12,797 bases of DNA, from the NCBI GenBank assembly GCA_964390695.1, contig CAYMKI010000090.1:1-12797 (forward strand), in the 5' to 3' direction. Numbering within the stretch: position 1 is the stretch's first letter; each line of letters begins with the position of its first letter. The DNA is from CAWACC01 sp964390695. Lineage in GTDB: Bacteria > Chlamydiota > Chlamydiia > Chlamydiales > Parachlamydiaceae. The notes below the pieces were generated by a model. It ran no database searches, was not told the DNA's origin, and worked only from the letters and a program-made list of their open reading frames with translations. The position numbers and the translations under genes were made by a program. This document shows positions 7,071 to 12,797 of this stretch, piece after piece.

Positions 7071-7075
7071 AGGAG
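7071..7075 (+). promoter_or_regulatory. Ribosome binding site that decides the start of the BamD-like gene
   Basis: AGGAG lies seven bases before the ATG at 7083. The frame extends upstream only to a TTG at 7062, which has no ribosome site, so 7083 is preferred. Confidence 0.75.
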
Positions 7076-7082
7076 TCTTTCC

Positions 7083-8048
7083 ATGAAAAAAAAGTCTATT
7101 TATTTGCTAGCTTGTCTATTGCCTTTGATGGCCAACTTTGAAACTGCTGAAGCGGCATTTGTGCTAAAAAAAGGCAAGTTTTACGATGCCAATCTCGTGG
7201 CTACCCTGCCCGTACAAGAACATTTTGAGCTAGGCTTGAAAGCCATAGATCAATCCGACTGGAAAGAAGCCTCTAAGCAGTTCAGGATCGTTACCGGAAA
7301 TTTCCCCAAATCTACCTATGCTCAAGATGCTTTTTTCTACCTAGGCGTAGCTGAATTCAATCTGGAAGAATACGACTTCTCCAATGAAGCTTTCTCCAGC
7401 TATATCGAATCGAAGAACAACCCCAAGCATTTCCAAGAAGCCATAGAATATAAATTCAAAATCGCCCAAAACTTAGCATCTGGCAGCAAAAGACGTCTCT
7501 TAGGTACGCGCCGCCTTCCTAAGTGGGCCTCCGGCAGAACGCTAGCGCTAAAAATTTACGACGAGGTCATCGCCTCCCTATCCAGCCACGAAATAGCCGC
7601 ACAAGCTCTTTTTGCCAAAGGCAACCTGCATTGGGAATTGGAAATGTATAGACCCGCTATCGAAGATTTTCAACTGATAATCAAGCGGTTTCCTAAAAAT
7701 GAATTAGCGCCTGATGCTTATGTCAATATATCTCATATATACTTGGAAATGAGCAGCCAAGAGCTGCAAAATCCCGACATCTTAAACTTCGCGGAGATGA
7801 ATTTGAAAAAATTCCGCACGGCATTCCCTCGAGAAGAGCGAATAGCTGAAGTCGAACAAGATTTGGATGACATCAAAGAAACCTACGCCATGGGTCTGTT
7901 CGAGACTGGAAAATTCTACGAGAGAACTTCTAAGCCCACCGCATCATTGATCTACTACAACAACACAGTCAAGCACTTTCCCGATACCGATGTCGCCAAA
8001 ACCGCCAAGGACAAAGTCCAAAAACTAACGCCTGATAGCGAAAAATAA
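7083..8048 (+). CDS. bamD: BamD-like TPR protein, outer-membrane assembly
   Basis: This 321-aa exported protein has a signal peptide (residues 1-24: KKK, hydrophobic core, cleavage likely after TAEA). Tetratricopeptide-like helix pairs follow at about 46-79, 82-112, 173-206, 209-246 and 266-300. Motifs such as 'DWKEASKQFRIVTGNFPKS.YAQDAFFYLG' and 'YRPAIEDFQLIIKRFPKNELAPDAYVNISHIY' are typical of BamD/ComL/YfiO, the periplasmic TPR subunit of the BAM complex that inserts beta-barrel proteins in the outer membrane. A basic segment at 135-152 (SKRRLLGTRRLPKW) interrupts the repeats. At 321 aa it is longer than E. coli BamD (about 245). LLAC at 8-11 resembles a lipobox, but the hydrophobic stretch before Cys11 is too short, so lipidation is doubtful. 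The next gene starts 15 nt downstream, so the two are probably co-transcribed. A generic TPR protein is the alternative. Confidence 0.75.
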   Translation: MKKKSIYLLACLLPLMANFETAEAAFVLKKGKFYDANLVATLPVQEHFELGLKAIDQSDWKEASKQFRIVTGNFPKSTYAQDAFFYLGVAEFNLEEYDFSNEAFSSYIESKNNPKHFQEAIEYKFKIAQNLASGSKRRLLGTRRLPKWASGRTLALKIYDEVIASLSSHEIAAQALFAKGNLHWELEMYRPAIEDFQLIIKRFPKNELAPDAYVNISHIYLEMSSQELQNPDILNFAEMNLKKFRTAFPREERIAEVEQDLDDIKETYAMGLFETGKFYERTSKPTASLIYYNNTVKHFPDTDVAKTAKDKVQKLTPDSEK

Positions 8049-8063
8049 CTCAAAAGGCTTATG

Positions 8064-8627
8064 ATGAAAGCTCGCCTGAGATCCTATATAACCTGGACGT
8101 TGGCCATCGCAACCTTGTCAAGCTGCGGATACCACCATGAAAGCGAAAACCCCCGCTTATATCAGCGTACCCTCTCTATAGATCCCATCCAAGAAGATTG
8201 GAACGGAGACCTTACGGCTGCCCTTGTGGAACAAATGGCAGCCAACTGCAGTATTAAATACCGGCACTGCGGAGGCGACCTCATCCTTCACGTCCAACTG
8301 GAAGATGTAGATGAAAAAAATATCGGGTTCCGCTATGATCACCATAACGATGGAAAGATACGCAAATCCATTATCCCTACAGAAACGCGACTGACAGCCT
8401 GCGCCCTAGTTTCACTGGAAGAAACAGGCTCAAATACCACGGTACTAGGACCGGTCAGAATCACAGCCAGTGTAGACTTTGACCACGATTACTATACCAC
8501 ATGGCATGGAGTAAATATATTTTCCCTAGGGCAGCTCAATGACTACGACGAAGCCTATGACGCCGCCTATCCACCTCTTATCGAGGCCCTAGCGCAAAAA
8601 ATTGTCGAGTACCTTGTCGAAGCTTAA
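8064..8627 (+). CDS. Outer-membrane lipoprotein, LptE-like
   Basis: This 187-aa protein has a clear lipoprotein signal: a KARLR N-terminus, a hydrophobic core and lipobox L-S-S-C with the lipidated Cys at residue 21. The mature part begins CGYHHE, followed by a strand 'RTLSIDPI..DWNGDLTAALVEQMAANCSIKY'. That layout (CGY/GF start, an 'I.i.pi' strand, then an amphipathic helix ending in a strand) is what LptE/LPS-assembly lipoproteins show; LptE plugs the LptD barrel that exports LPS. The middle and C-terminal parts are less diagnostic, with two inner Cys near 61 and 68 and an acidic YDEAYDAAYPP stretch. ATG at 8061 is in frame, but the AAAAGG at 8052-8057 is better spaced for ATG 8064. It follows the BamD-like gene by 15 nt, suggesting one outer-membrane biogenesis operon. 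A different chlamydial lipoprotein family remains possible. Confidence 0.6.
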   Translation: MKARLRSYITWTLAIATLSSCGYHHESENPRLYQRTLSIDPIQEDWNGDLTAALVEQMAANCSIKYRHCGGDLILHVQLEDVDEKNIGFRYDHHNDGKIRKSIIPTETRLTACALVSLEETGSNTTVLGPVRITASVDFDHDYYTTWHGVNIFSLGQLNDYDEAYDAAYPPLIEALAQKIVEYLVEA

Positions 8628-8655
8628 CTACTCACGTAGTACAATGTTATTTTTG

Positions 8656-8748
8656 AACCACAGAGCCCACAGAGAACACAGAGGGATTAAACTCGAAGAT
8701 AGTATTTAATCTTGCTTTTTTTTATATCTCTCTGTGGGCTCTGTGGTT
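8656..8748. repeat. Intergenic inverted-repeat element with 9-nt periodic CACAGAG units
   Basis: The arms at 8656-8675 and 8729-8748 are perfectly complementary over 20 bp and enclose 53 nt. The left arm and adjoining bases contain CACAGAG three times at exact 9-nt spacing (8659, 8668, 8677). A smaller hairpin lies inside the loop. No ORF is present, so this is not an insertion sequence. Similar ACCACAGAG...CACAGAG palindromes recur between genes in many bacteria (recalled, not checked). It may be a MITE/REP-like element, and it could also end the lptE-like transcript. Confidence 0.8.
8685..8723 (+). terminator. Inner hairpin plus T8 within the inverted repeat
   Basis: GATTAAA (8685-8691) and TTTAATC (8705-8711) form a 7-bp stem, and eight T follow at 8716-8723. 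It would act on transcripts leaving the BamD/LptE-like unit. Confidence 0.4.
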
Positions 8749-8841
8749 GAATATCCTTTATGAAGGGTGGTGAACAGCCACTGTATTTGGGTATGTGTTT
8801 TGTTTCGACGAACATACTGAGTGCATAGGATGTGCTAAGTT

Positions 8842-9288
8842 ATGAAAATGCAATATGAAGCCGATCTAAAAAATTTGCCTAAAATGATGTCGCTTATACG
8901 CGAAGGGGCCTCGTCTATGGGCTTTACCGCCTCCGTTTTGCATCATATCGAATTAGCCTGCGAAGAGGCCTTGGTGAATGTTATACGACACGGCTACCCT
9001 GCTCATCATGGCCATATCATCATACAATGCCAATCCTCTACTGCAACAAACGGGATCGAAGTGACTATATCTGATGACGGCGTCCCCTTTAATCCTCTTG
9101 AAAATATAAAACGCCCCCCCCGTGGAGAAAAATTAGAAACCCTCGGCCTAGGGGGTTATGGCATCTATATGATCGTTAAACTGATGGATAAGGTGGAATA
9201 CCACAGAAGTGGCAACCTCAATACCCTCGTCCTTATCAAACACATTATTCCGGAATCGCAGGTATCGAAATCACCTCCTCAGCCTTGA
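8842..9288 (+). CDS. rsbW: Serine-protein kinase / anti-sigma factor RsbW-like (GHKL ATPase)
   Basis: This 148-aa single-domain protein belongs to the HATPase_c_2 family (RsbW/SpoIIAB). The N-box ELACEEALVNVIRHGYP gives E41, E42 and N46 for Mg-ATP binding. The G1 box is SDDGVPFNP (D78-G80) and the G2 box GLGGYGIYMI (residues 102-111). Such proteins bind a sigma factor or phosphorylate an STAS anti-anti-sigma partner (RsbV), with an RsbU phosphatase reversing this. Chlamydiae have this partner-switching set, but no rsbV or rsbU lies here. ATG at 8842 is taken; a second ATG (Met3) is in frame, and AGGA at 8827-8830 is rather distant. The last 14 residues are encoded in a 44-nt tail-to-tail overlap with the SLBB gene. 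No convincing promoter was found in 8749-8841. Confidence 0.9.
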   Translation: MKMQYEADLKNLPKMMSLIREGASSMGFTASVLHHIELACEEALVNVIRHGYPAHHGHIIIQCQSSTATNGIEVTISDDGVPFNPLENIKRPPRGEKLETLGLGGYGIYMIVKLMDKVEYHRSGNLNTLVLIKHIIPESQVSKSPPQP

Positions 9289-9769
9289 GCTTTCTTTTCT
9301 TTTCTAAGCTCTTCAAGTCAGCATTTGTCGCAAATAAATCTTTATCTTTTAAATCGATCCAGCGCGTGCTCTTGGGAAATTGATGTGCTCCGGGCTGTTT
9401 TACAGCGCCTTGCAAATAAACCGTGACCAGTTCTTCGCGGGGCACGTAGATATTTTGACCTTCACGCAGCCTTCGCGAAGTTTTGAAAACCTTTAGATCT
9501 GCCGTGGGTAGAGGTATAGCTTCTGCGAATAAATCCTGCAGCGTGCTCCCCTTGTTTAATGTGTATTTTCCCGGGTGCGCTACAGCCCCATCTATGGTAA
9601 CAGTTAATTGATTCGAGATTATGGGTTGCGCAGTACGGCTGACCTGCAGGTCGCTGTAGGGAGAAGGCCTGGAAATTATGGTGAGCATCAGAATGAACCC
9701 TATGATCAGGGCGACAGCTACCCATTCGTGAACCAACAACGAAGGCTTTTCACTATCGGGTGAGGTCAT
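9245..9769 (-). CDS. Single-pass membrane protein with two SLBB-type domains
   Basis: This 174-aa protein has one N-terminal membrane helix (about 17-33), with no cleavage site evident, and then two tandem SLBB/ComEA-N-like modules. The first is LTVTIDGAVAHPGKYTL...REGQNIYVP (about 55-110). The second is VTVYLQGAVKQPGAHQF...KAEEVISIP (about 115-170). The 'v.GAV..PG.y.l..G.tl.dl' core is diagnostic for the fold. SLBB domains are found in periplasmic polysaccharide export and DNA-uptake proteins and often bind sugars. The function here is unknown, and no helix-hairpin-helix of ComEA is present. The second module is degenerate (STRWIDLKDKD). It is convergent with rsbW. An AAGGG about 12 bases before ATG 9769 abuts a hairpin on the same strand. 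Confidence 0.8.
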   Translation of the reverse strand: MTSPDSEKPSLLVHEWVAVALIIGFILMLTIISRPSPYSDLQVSRTAQPIISNQLTVTIDGAVAHPGKYTLNKGSTLQDLFAEAIPLPTADLKVFKTSRRLREGQNIYVPREELVTVYLQGAVKQPGAHQFPKSTRWIDLKDKDLFATNADLKSLEKKRKLKAEEVISIPAIPE

Positions 9770-9787
9770 AAATGAACTAATCCCTTA

Positions 9788-9817
9788 TTATCCTGCAACC
9801 GAAAGGCTGCAGGATAA
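9788..9817 (-). terminator. 10-bp perfect hairpin between the 545-aa gene and the SLBB gene
   Basis: The arms 9788-9797 and 9808-9817 pair fully, then a mismatch, CC/GG and a GAAA tetraloop follow. The stem lies 18 bases after the stop of the upstream (- strand) gene, without a U-tract on either side. It may end the two-gene operon, or shape the leader of the SLBB gene, whose AAGGG begins two bases past the stem. Confidence 0.5.
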
Positions 9818-9835
9818 GCGAATGTATAGTTGGGT

Positions 9836-11473
9836 TTAAGCGGAAACAAGCTCGCCAATATGTGTTTGAGCTTTCGCTTGGTTCTTTGGATCCAACCAGT
9901 GGAAGGTGTTATGGAAAGAACGAATCGTTCCAGCAATGCTGAGAGCAAATCCGACGCCCACTAAAGCTGCGCTAATGCCTGCCAGCACTGGAGCACTAAT
10001 GGCAACGCCTAAAGATACACCGGCCATACCGGCCAAAGCCATGATAGGCTTAGTTGCCAATAAAGCTGTCAATGCTATCTTAGCTGATTCAAAAGCTGTG
10101 ACCACCCAAGATCTTGTGACTTGAGACTTTTGAGTGCGCACTTCTATTTCATTGCGATCGATCTCAAAGTTGACCACGTGCTTGATGATGCGTGTTTTAA
10201 GAGATTTATCTTTGATCTTAGGAATGATGGATTCCAATTTGTTAGCATAACCCTTTCCAACAGAATCCATAGAATTTCCGAACTCTATTAAAACAGCGTC
10301 TTTGCTATTGGCGTCTTCAACCAGGAAGGCTTTTAGATCTTCGTAGATATTGTCGCTCTTGAGTATCTCTTCCAAACGAGCTATAGCAGCGGAAGCCAAT
10401 ACAGCGGATTTGGAGGCTTCTTTTTGATCTTCAGGCGCCTTAGCTTGAATTGCGGCAAGTTCTTTTTGCTGGCTTAAAAACTTTGTCAATTGGTCTTTGA
10501 TTATGTGCTCAGCGAAGGCCTTTTGAACATTCTTCGTGACATCTTTAGTAGAGAACTCATTCCAGAAATAATCCATCCTGCGGATTTCTTCTTTATTGAT
10601 CTCTAGATCAGCATAAAGCTTTTCTTTTTCTTTGGTCAGCTTATCGATAGCGCTTTGCTTTCTGGCCGTACGGGCAGAGTGCAAGTGGTTTTCTTTCTTA
10701 TTCAGCGCTTCATGTTTGTTGTAGAGCTCTTTCACGGCATTTGTATAGGCCTTTGTGAGATCTTCAACTATGCGCTGGCTGAGGCTCTGTATATCCTCAG
10801 GGTACAATTTCTCGTGGATACACAAGAAGTAATCCCTGCATATTTTCTTGATTTTCTTATCTGTCACTTTATCTTCTAAAGCACCTGACAGCAGTTTGAT
10901 ATTTTTTTGAGCTAGGTCTATTTTTTTCTCGGCGGCTCCTCGCTCGTCTGCACAGTTCTTTAAGCTGAAGATGGAGGCTGCTATGCTGGCAATATTTCCC
11001 ACCAAGGTAAAGCTGCTGATGCTAAAAGCTGTTTGCAGATAGGGAGAGATGCTGCCCAATTTTTCTGAAGCCCAGCCGGCAAAATCATACCACTTCAATT
11101 TAGCGGGAATAAGCACAGCTGTATCGATACCCGAAGCTATCAATTTAGAAATTGCATTCCCCTTTTTTGCTGTGGACTTGCTGGCAAAATCTTTATCGGT
11201 GATGACCTTAACAGTTCCAAAAAAATCCACATATGATAAGAAATTTTTAACCGGTGTCAAAAATGGGTCGAGGCTTTTTTCGCAAATCTCAGGCAGATCT
11301 TGCTTGATGAAATTAGGCACTACTTCCTGAAAGCGAGCTGGAAGCTCTGCTAAATATTTTGGAATTGCTTTGATTACAGTAGAATAGCCCAACACGGTAT
11401 TGACAAATGCATTCATGTTTCCTGCACTTTCTGTTAATGCGACAATACCGTCGTTAATACTTTTAAGAGACAT
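9836..11473 (-). CDS. Unrecognised 545-aa protein with coiled coil and C-terminal paired hydrophobic segments
   Basis: I do not recognise the family. There is no N-terminal signal peptide. A mildly hydrophobic helical stretch spans about 145-172. Charged helices likely to form coiled coil lie at about 178-200 and 245-300 (for example KLTKEKEKLYADLEINKEEIRR). A long Ala/Gly/Leu/Val-rich stretch at about 456-515 divides at a Lys-Pro and a Ser-Ala-Pro into two or three membrane-spanning helices. A polar tail of about 30 residues follows. Two close hydrophobic helices without a signal peptide recall chlamydial inclusion-membrane (Inc) proteins, but their placement near the C-terminus and high Ala content leave room for pore-like or secreted translocator-type proteins. 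It begins 35 nt after the 356-aa gene, with AAGGAAGG five bases before its ATG, so the two are probably one operon. Distant paralogy with that neighbour is possible. Confidence 0.82.
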   Translation of the reverse strand: MSLKSINDGIVALTESAGNMNAFVNTVLGYSTVIKAIPKYLAELPARFQEVVPNFIKQDLPEICEKSLDPFLTPVKNFLSYVDFFGTVKVITDKDFASKSTAKKGNAISKLIASGIDTAVLIPAKLKWYDFAGWASEKLGSISPYLQTAFSISSFTLVGNIASIAASIFSLKNCADERGAAEKKIDLAQKNIKLLSGALEDKVTDKKIKKICRDYFLCIHEKLYPEDIQSLSQRIVEDLTKAYTNAVKELYNKHEALNKKENHLHSARTARKQSAIDKLTKEKEKLYADLEINKEEIRRMDYFWNEFSTKDVTKNVQKAFAEHIIKDQLTKFLSQQKELAAIQAKAPEDQKEASKSAVLASAAIARLEEILKSDNIYEDLKAFLVEDANSKDAVLIEFGNSMDSVGKGYANKLESIIPKIKDKSLKTRIIKHVVNFEIDRNEIEVRTQKSQVTRSWVVTAFESAKIALTALLATKPIMALAGMAGVSLGVAISAPVLAGISAALVGVGFALSIAGTIRSFHNTFHWLDPKNQAKAQTHIGELVSA

Positions 11474-11478
11474 TTAAA

Positions 11479-11486
11479 CCTTCCTT
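11479..11486 (-). promoter_or_regulatory. Strong ribosome binding site of the 545-aa gene
   Basis: AAGGAAGG on the - strand lies five bases before the ATG at 11473, supporting that start. Confidence 0.65.
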
Positions 11487-11508
11487 GTTTGATTTTGAGG
11501 GTCTTTAT

Positions 11509-12579
11509 TTAAAGTAGCTGCTCAGCTAGGTCGGGCTTTTTCAGAGTAGCTCTGAAATATAAGCTCGCACCTAAAGCCGTCACGGCGCAAGCAGCCAAAG
11601 CAAAGATGATGCTTGCCTGCGTCAATCCTGCTAATAGGGCTACTTGAAAAACAGCTTGCGCCGCGGCAGCAACACCGTCCACGGTCGCACGGAATTTTTT
11701 GTTTTGCTGGTTGAGCAGCTTAACTTTTAAGCGCCCTAAACCAACTTGGTTATTGATTCTAATTTTAGGATGCAAAGGATCCACCTGGTTCATATCGGCA
11801 AAACTCAATTTAGCAATGCTCGAGACCTTATGTGTAGTGGCTAAAGAGTCAATCTGCCCTTTGGTAAACTTGTGCTTGTGCACTAAATAATCTAGGTACT
11901 CATCTTCCAGTTTGGATGCTTTTTGTTTGGAGACCCAATAGCGCTGCAAAGCATCGGCCAACTGCAATCCGGTCACGGCCACTCCTGCCCCCTCGGCAAG
12001 AGGAGCATAAGCTGTTAAAGCCGGAATCCATTTAAACACCTGTACTTGGCTTAGCTTATTACCCACTTCAGCAATGTGAGGAATAGATTTTAATACGGGC
12101 AGGCTTTGAAGAAAAGCGCCCGCTTGCTCAGCCCATGCAAAGATTCGGGCTTCGCCAATCACGGCTGCCAAATCTAGGGCTGTTAAAAATACCGAAGTGT
12201 TGATCCAATGTATGGGGATCTGTAAAACATGATAAGCAATGGAGGCTACGCGGAAGTGAATCAGATCCTTATAGGCATCGCCGTTCAGGAAATAGTGCAG
12301 ATCATTCACATGCTCGCCTAGATCGACGACCTTAAAAGCTGTTGAGAATGGTTCGGAAATTTTTTTCAGCTGATCCGCCCCATCGGCCAATTCTGCAAAG
12401 AAAGGCAGCACATGTTCGTTGATTGTCTGGCCTACAGCTGCCCATGAAGTGGGACCGTCGGTAAAAAAGGCCACCGTAGCGACGGCTTTTTTAAAGAGAT
12501 AAGAAGGGTTAAGGACGCTTGCATCACTTTCTTCGGGGTCTTTACAACAGGAGAAAATCGAACCACATACACTATTCAT
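11509..12579 (-). CDS. Unrecognised 356-aa protein with several hydrophobic helices
   Basis: No family is recognised. The N-terminus carries three Cys in MNSVCGSIFSCCKD but has no cleavable signal. Moderately hydrophobic helical stretches lie at about 112-143 and 186-212. A charged, coiled-coil-prone segment spans about 215-240 (SKQKASKLEDEYLDYLVHKH). Two strongly hydrophobic helices occupy about 300-319 and 322-343, ahead of a short KKPDLAEQLL tail. The C-terminal helix pair resembles the neighbour at 9836 and, loosely, Inc-type bilobed segments. The frame can extend to a TTG at 12591, but GAGG at 12586-12589 is spaced six bases from ATG 12579, so that start is used. A good promoter lies upstream, making this the first gene of a two-gene unit. 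The function is unknown, and a membrane-associated host-interaction role is only inferred. Confidence 0.82.
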   Translation of the reverse strand: MNSVCGSIFSCCKDPEESDASVLNPSYLFKKAVATVAFFTDGPTSWAAVGQTINEHVLPFFAELADGADQLKKISEPFSTAFKVVDLGEHVNDLHYFLNGDAYKDLIHFRVASIAYHVLQIPIHWINTSVFLTALDLAAVIGEARIFAWAEQAGAFLQSLPVLKSIPHIAEVGNKLSQVQVFKWIPALTAYAPLAEGAGVAVTGLQLADALQRYWVSKQKASKLEDEYLDYLVHKHKFTKGQIDSLATTHKVSSIAKLSFADMNQVDPLHPKIRINNQVGLGRLKVKLLNQQNKKFRATVDGVAAAAQAVFQVALLAGLTQASIIFALAACAVTALGASLYFRATLKKPDLAEQLL

Positions 12580-12650
12580 AAAATACCTCAAAAGTTATTG
12601 TCGATCACAAAAACGCTATATCCTGATTCTAATGAAATAAGCAATTGGGA

Positions 12651-12679
12651 ATCATAATGAATCTATAAGAAATTGTAAA
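12651..12679 (-). promoter_or_regulatory. Promoter of the 356/545-aa operon
   Basis: On the - strand TTTACA (12674-12679) and TATGAT (12651-12656) are 17 bp apart, one mismatch each from the sigma-66/70 consensus. The leader to ATG 12579 would be about 65 nt. Confidence 0.6.
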
Positions 12680-12693
12680 GCACAACTTTTTGC

Positions 12694-12723
12694 TTGCCAA
12701 GAAATCAAGATGTTCGCTATCAT
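12694..12723 (+). promoter_or_regulatory. Promoter of the tRNA-Val gene
   Basis: TTGCCA (12694-12699) and TATCAT (12718-12723) are 18 bp apart and end 15 bases before the tRNA, the distance expected for a short-leader tRNA transcript. It lies back to back with the operon promoter on the other strand. Confidence 0.6.
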
Positions 12724-12738
12724 ACAGCCTTTAGTCAA

Positions 12739-12797
12739 GGGGTATTAGCTCAGTTGGTTAGAGCGCCACGTTGACATCGTGGAGGTCAGCTGTTCGA
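12739..12797 (+). tRNA. tRNA-Val (anticodon GAC), 3' end cut by window edge
   Basis: The acceptor 5' strand is GGGGTAT, followed by TA at positions 8-9 and a D-arm GCTC..GAGC. The anticodon stem CCACG/CGTGG holds the loop TTGACAT with anticodon GAC at 12773-12775, reading Val codons GTC and GTT. The T-arm begins AGCTG-TTCGA and stops at the window end, so the 3' T-stem and acceptor strand are not visible. Confidence 0.93.

Noticed and set aside
7104..7115. LLAC in the BamD-like signal peptide as a lipobox
   Set aside because: Only about six hydrophobic residues precede the Cys, too few for a lipoprotein signal. A type I cleavage site (AEA-A) lies further on.
8656..8748. Insertion sequence or CRISPR at the intergenic repeat
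   Set aside because: There is no transposase ORF between the arms, and the CACAGAG units are 7 nt at a 9-nt period, far too short for CRISPR repeats and spacers.
8791..8817. GTATGT/ACATAC hairpin before rsbW as a riboswitch or promoter element
   Set aside because: The stem is only 6 bp with a 15-nt loop and no conserved riboswitch sequence. No -35/-10 pair of acceptable spacing could be placed here.
10655..11330. Plus-strand open frames of 74 and 93 codons inside the 545-aa gene
   Set aside because: They are antisense shadows without ribosome sites or recognisable protein features.

Overview
The window looks like a chromosomal segment from a Chlamydiota (Chlamydiae) member, most likely an amoeba-associated 'environmental' lineage (Parachlamydia/Protochlamydia/Waddlia-like) rather than the genus Chlamydia. 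The reasons are the ssb-pepA pair, the order TPR outer-membrane protein / LptE-like lipoprotein / RsbW / SLBB protein (which, from memory, resembles the CT547-CT550 neighbourhood of C. trachomatis), and a BTB-plus-leucine-rich-repeat protein of the kind expanded in amoeba symbionts. Genus and species cannot be told from the sequence alone.

Layout, left to right. (1) 2-1853 (+): the 3' end of ssb, a hairpin, then pepA (leucyl aminopeptidase); this is core housekeeping. (2) 1854-2110: two consecutive hairpins ending the pepA unit, then a very AT-rich promoter region with a 14-bp perfect palindrome. (3) 2111-6951: an accessory island of three genes. Two paralogous proteins on the + strand (409 and 547 aa) flank a BTB-LRR protein on the - strand. 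The paralogs share a Cys/His arrangement resembling OTU-type deubiquitinases, and the BTB-LRR protein resembles a Cul3 ubiquitin-ligase adaptor. I read the island as a candidate ubiquitin-manipulating effector cluster. The 547-aa gene has a near-consensus sigma-54 (-24/-12) promoter. (4) 6952-8627 (+): a strong hairpin, then a tight two-gene unit of a BamD-like TPR protein and an LptE-like lipoprotein, both predicted to serve outer-membrane assembly. (5) 8628-8841: an intergenic inverted-repeat element with 9-nt periodic CACAGAG units. (6) 8842-9769: rsbW (+) and an SLBB-domain membrane protein (-), overlapping tail to tail by 44 nt. (7) 9770-12579 (-): a likely two-gene operon of unrecognised proteins with paired hydrophobic segments near the C-terminus, possible inclusion-membrane or secreted host-interaction proteins. 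(8) 12580-12797: back-to-back promoters, one for that operon and one for a tRNA-Val(GAC) cut by the window edge.

Identifications of ssb, pepA, rsbW, the LRR protein and the tRNA are firm. BamD and LptE assignments are moderate. The OTU-like call and the Inc-like calls are hypotheses from residue patterns. No mobile element, CRISPR array, rRNA or clear pseudogene was seen, and no gene-free stretch exceeds about 260 bases.
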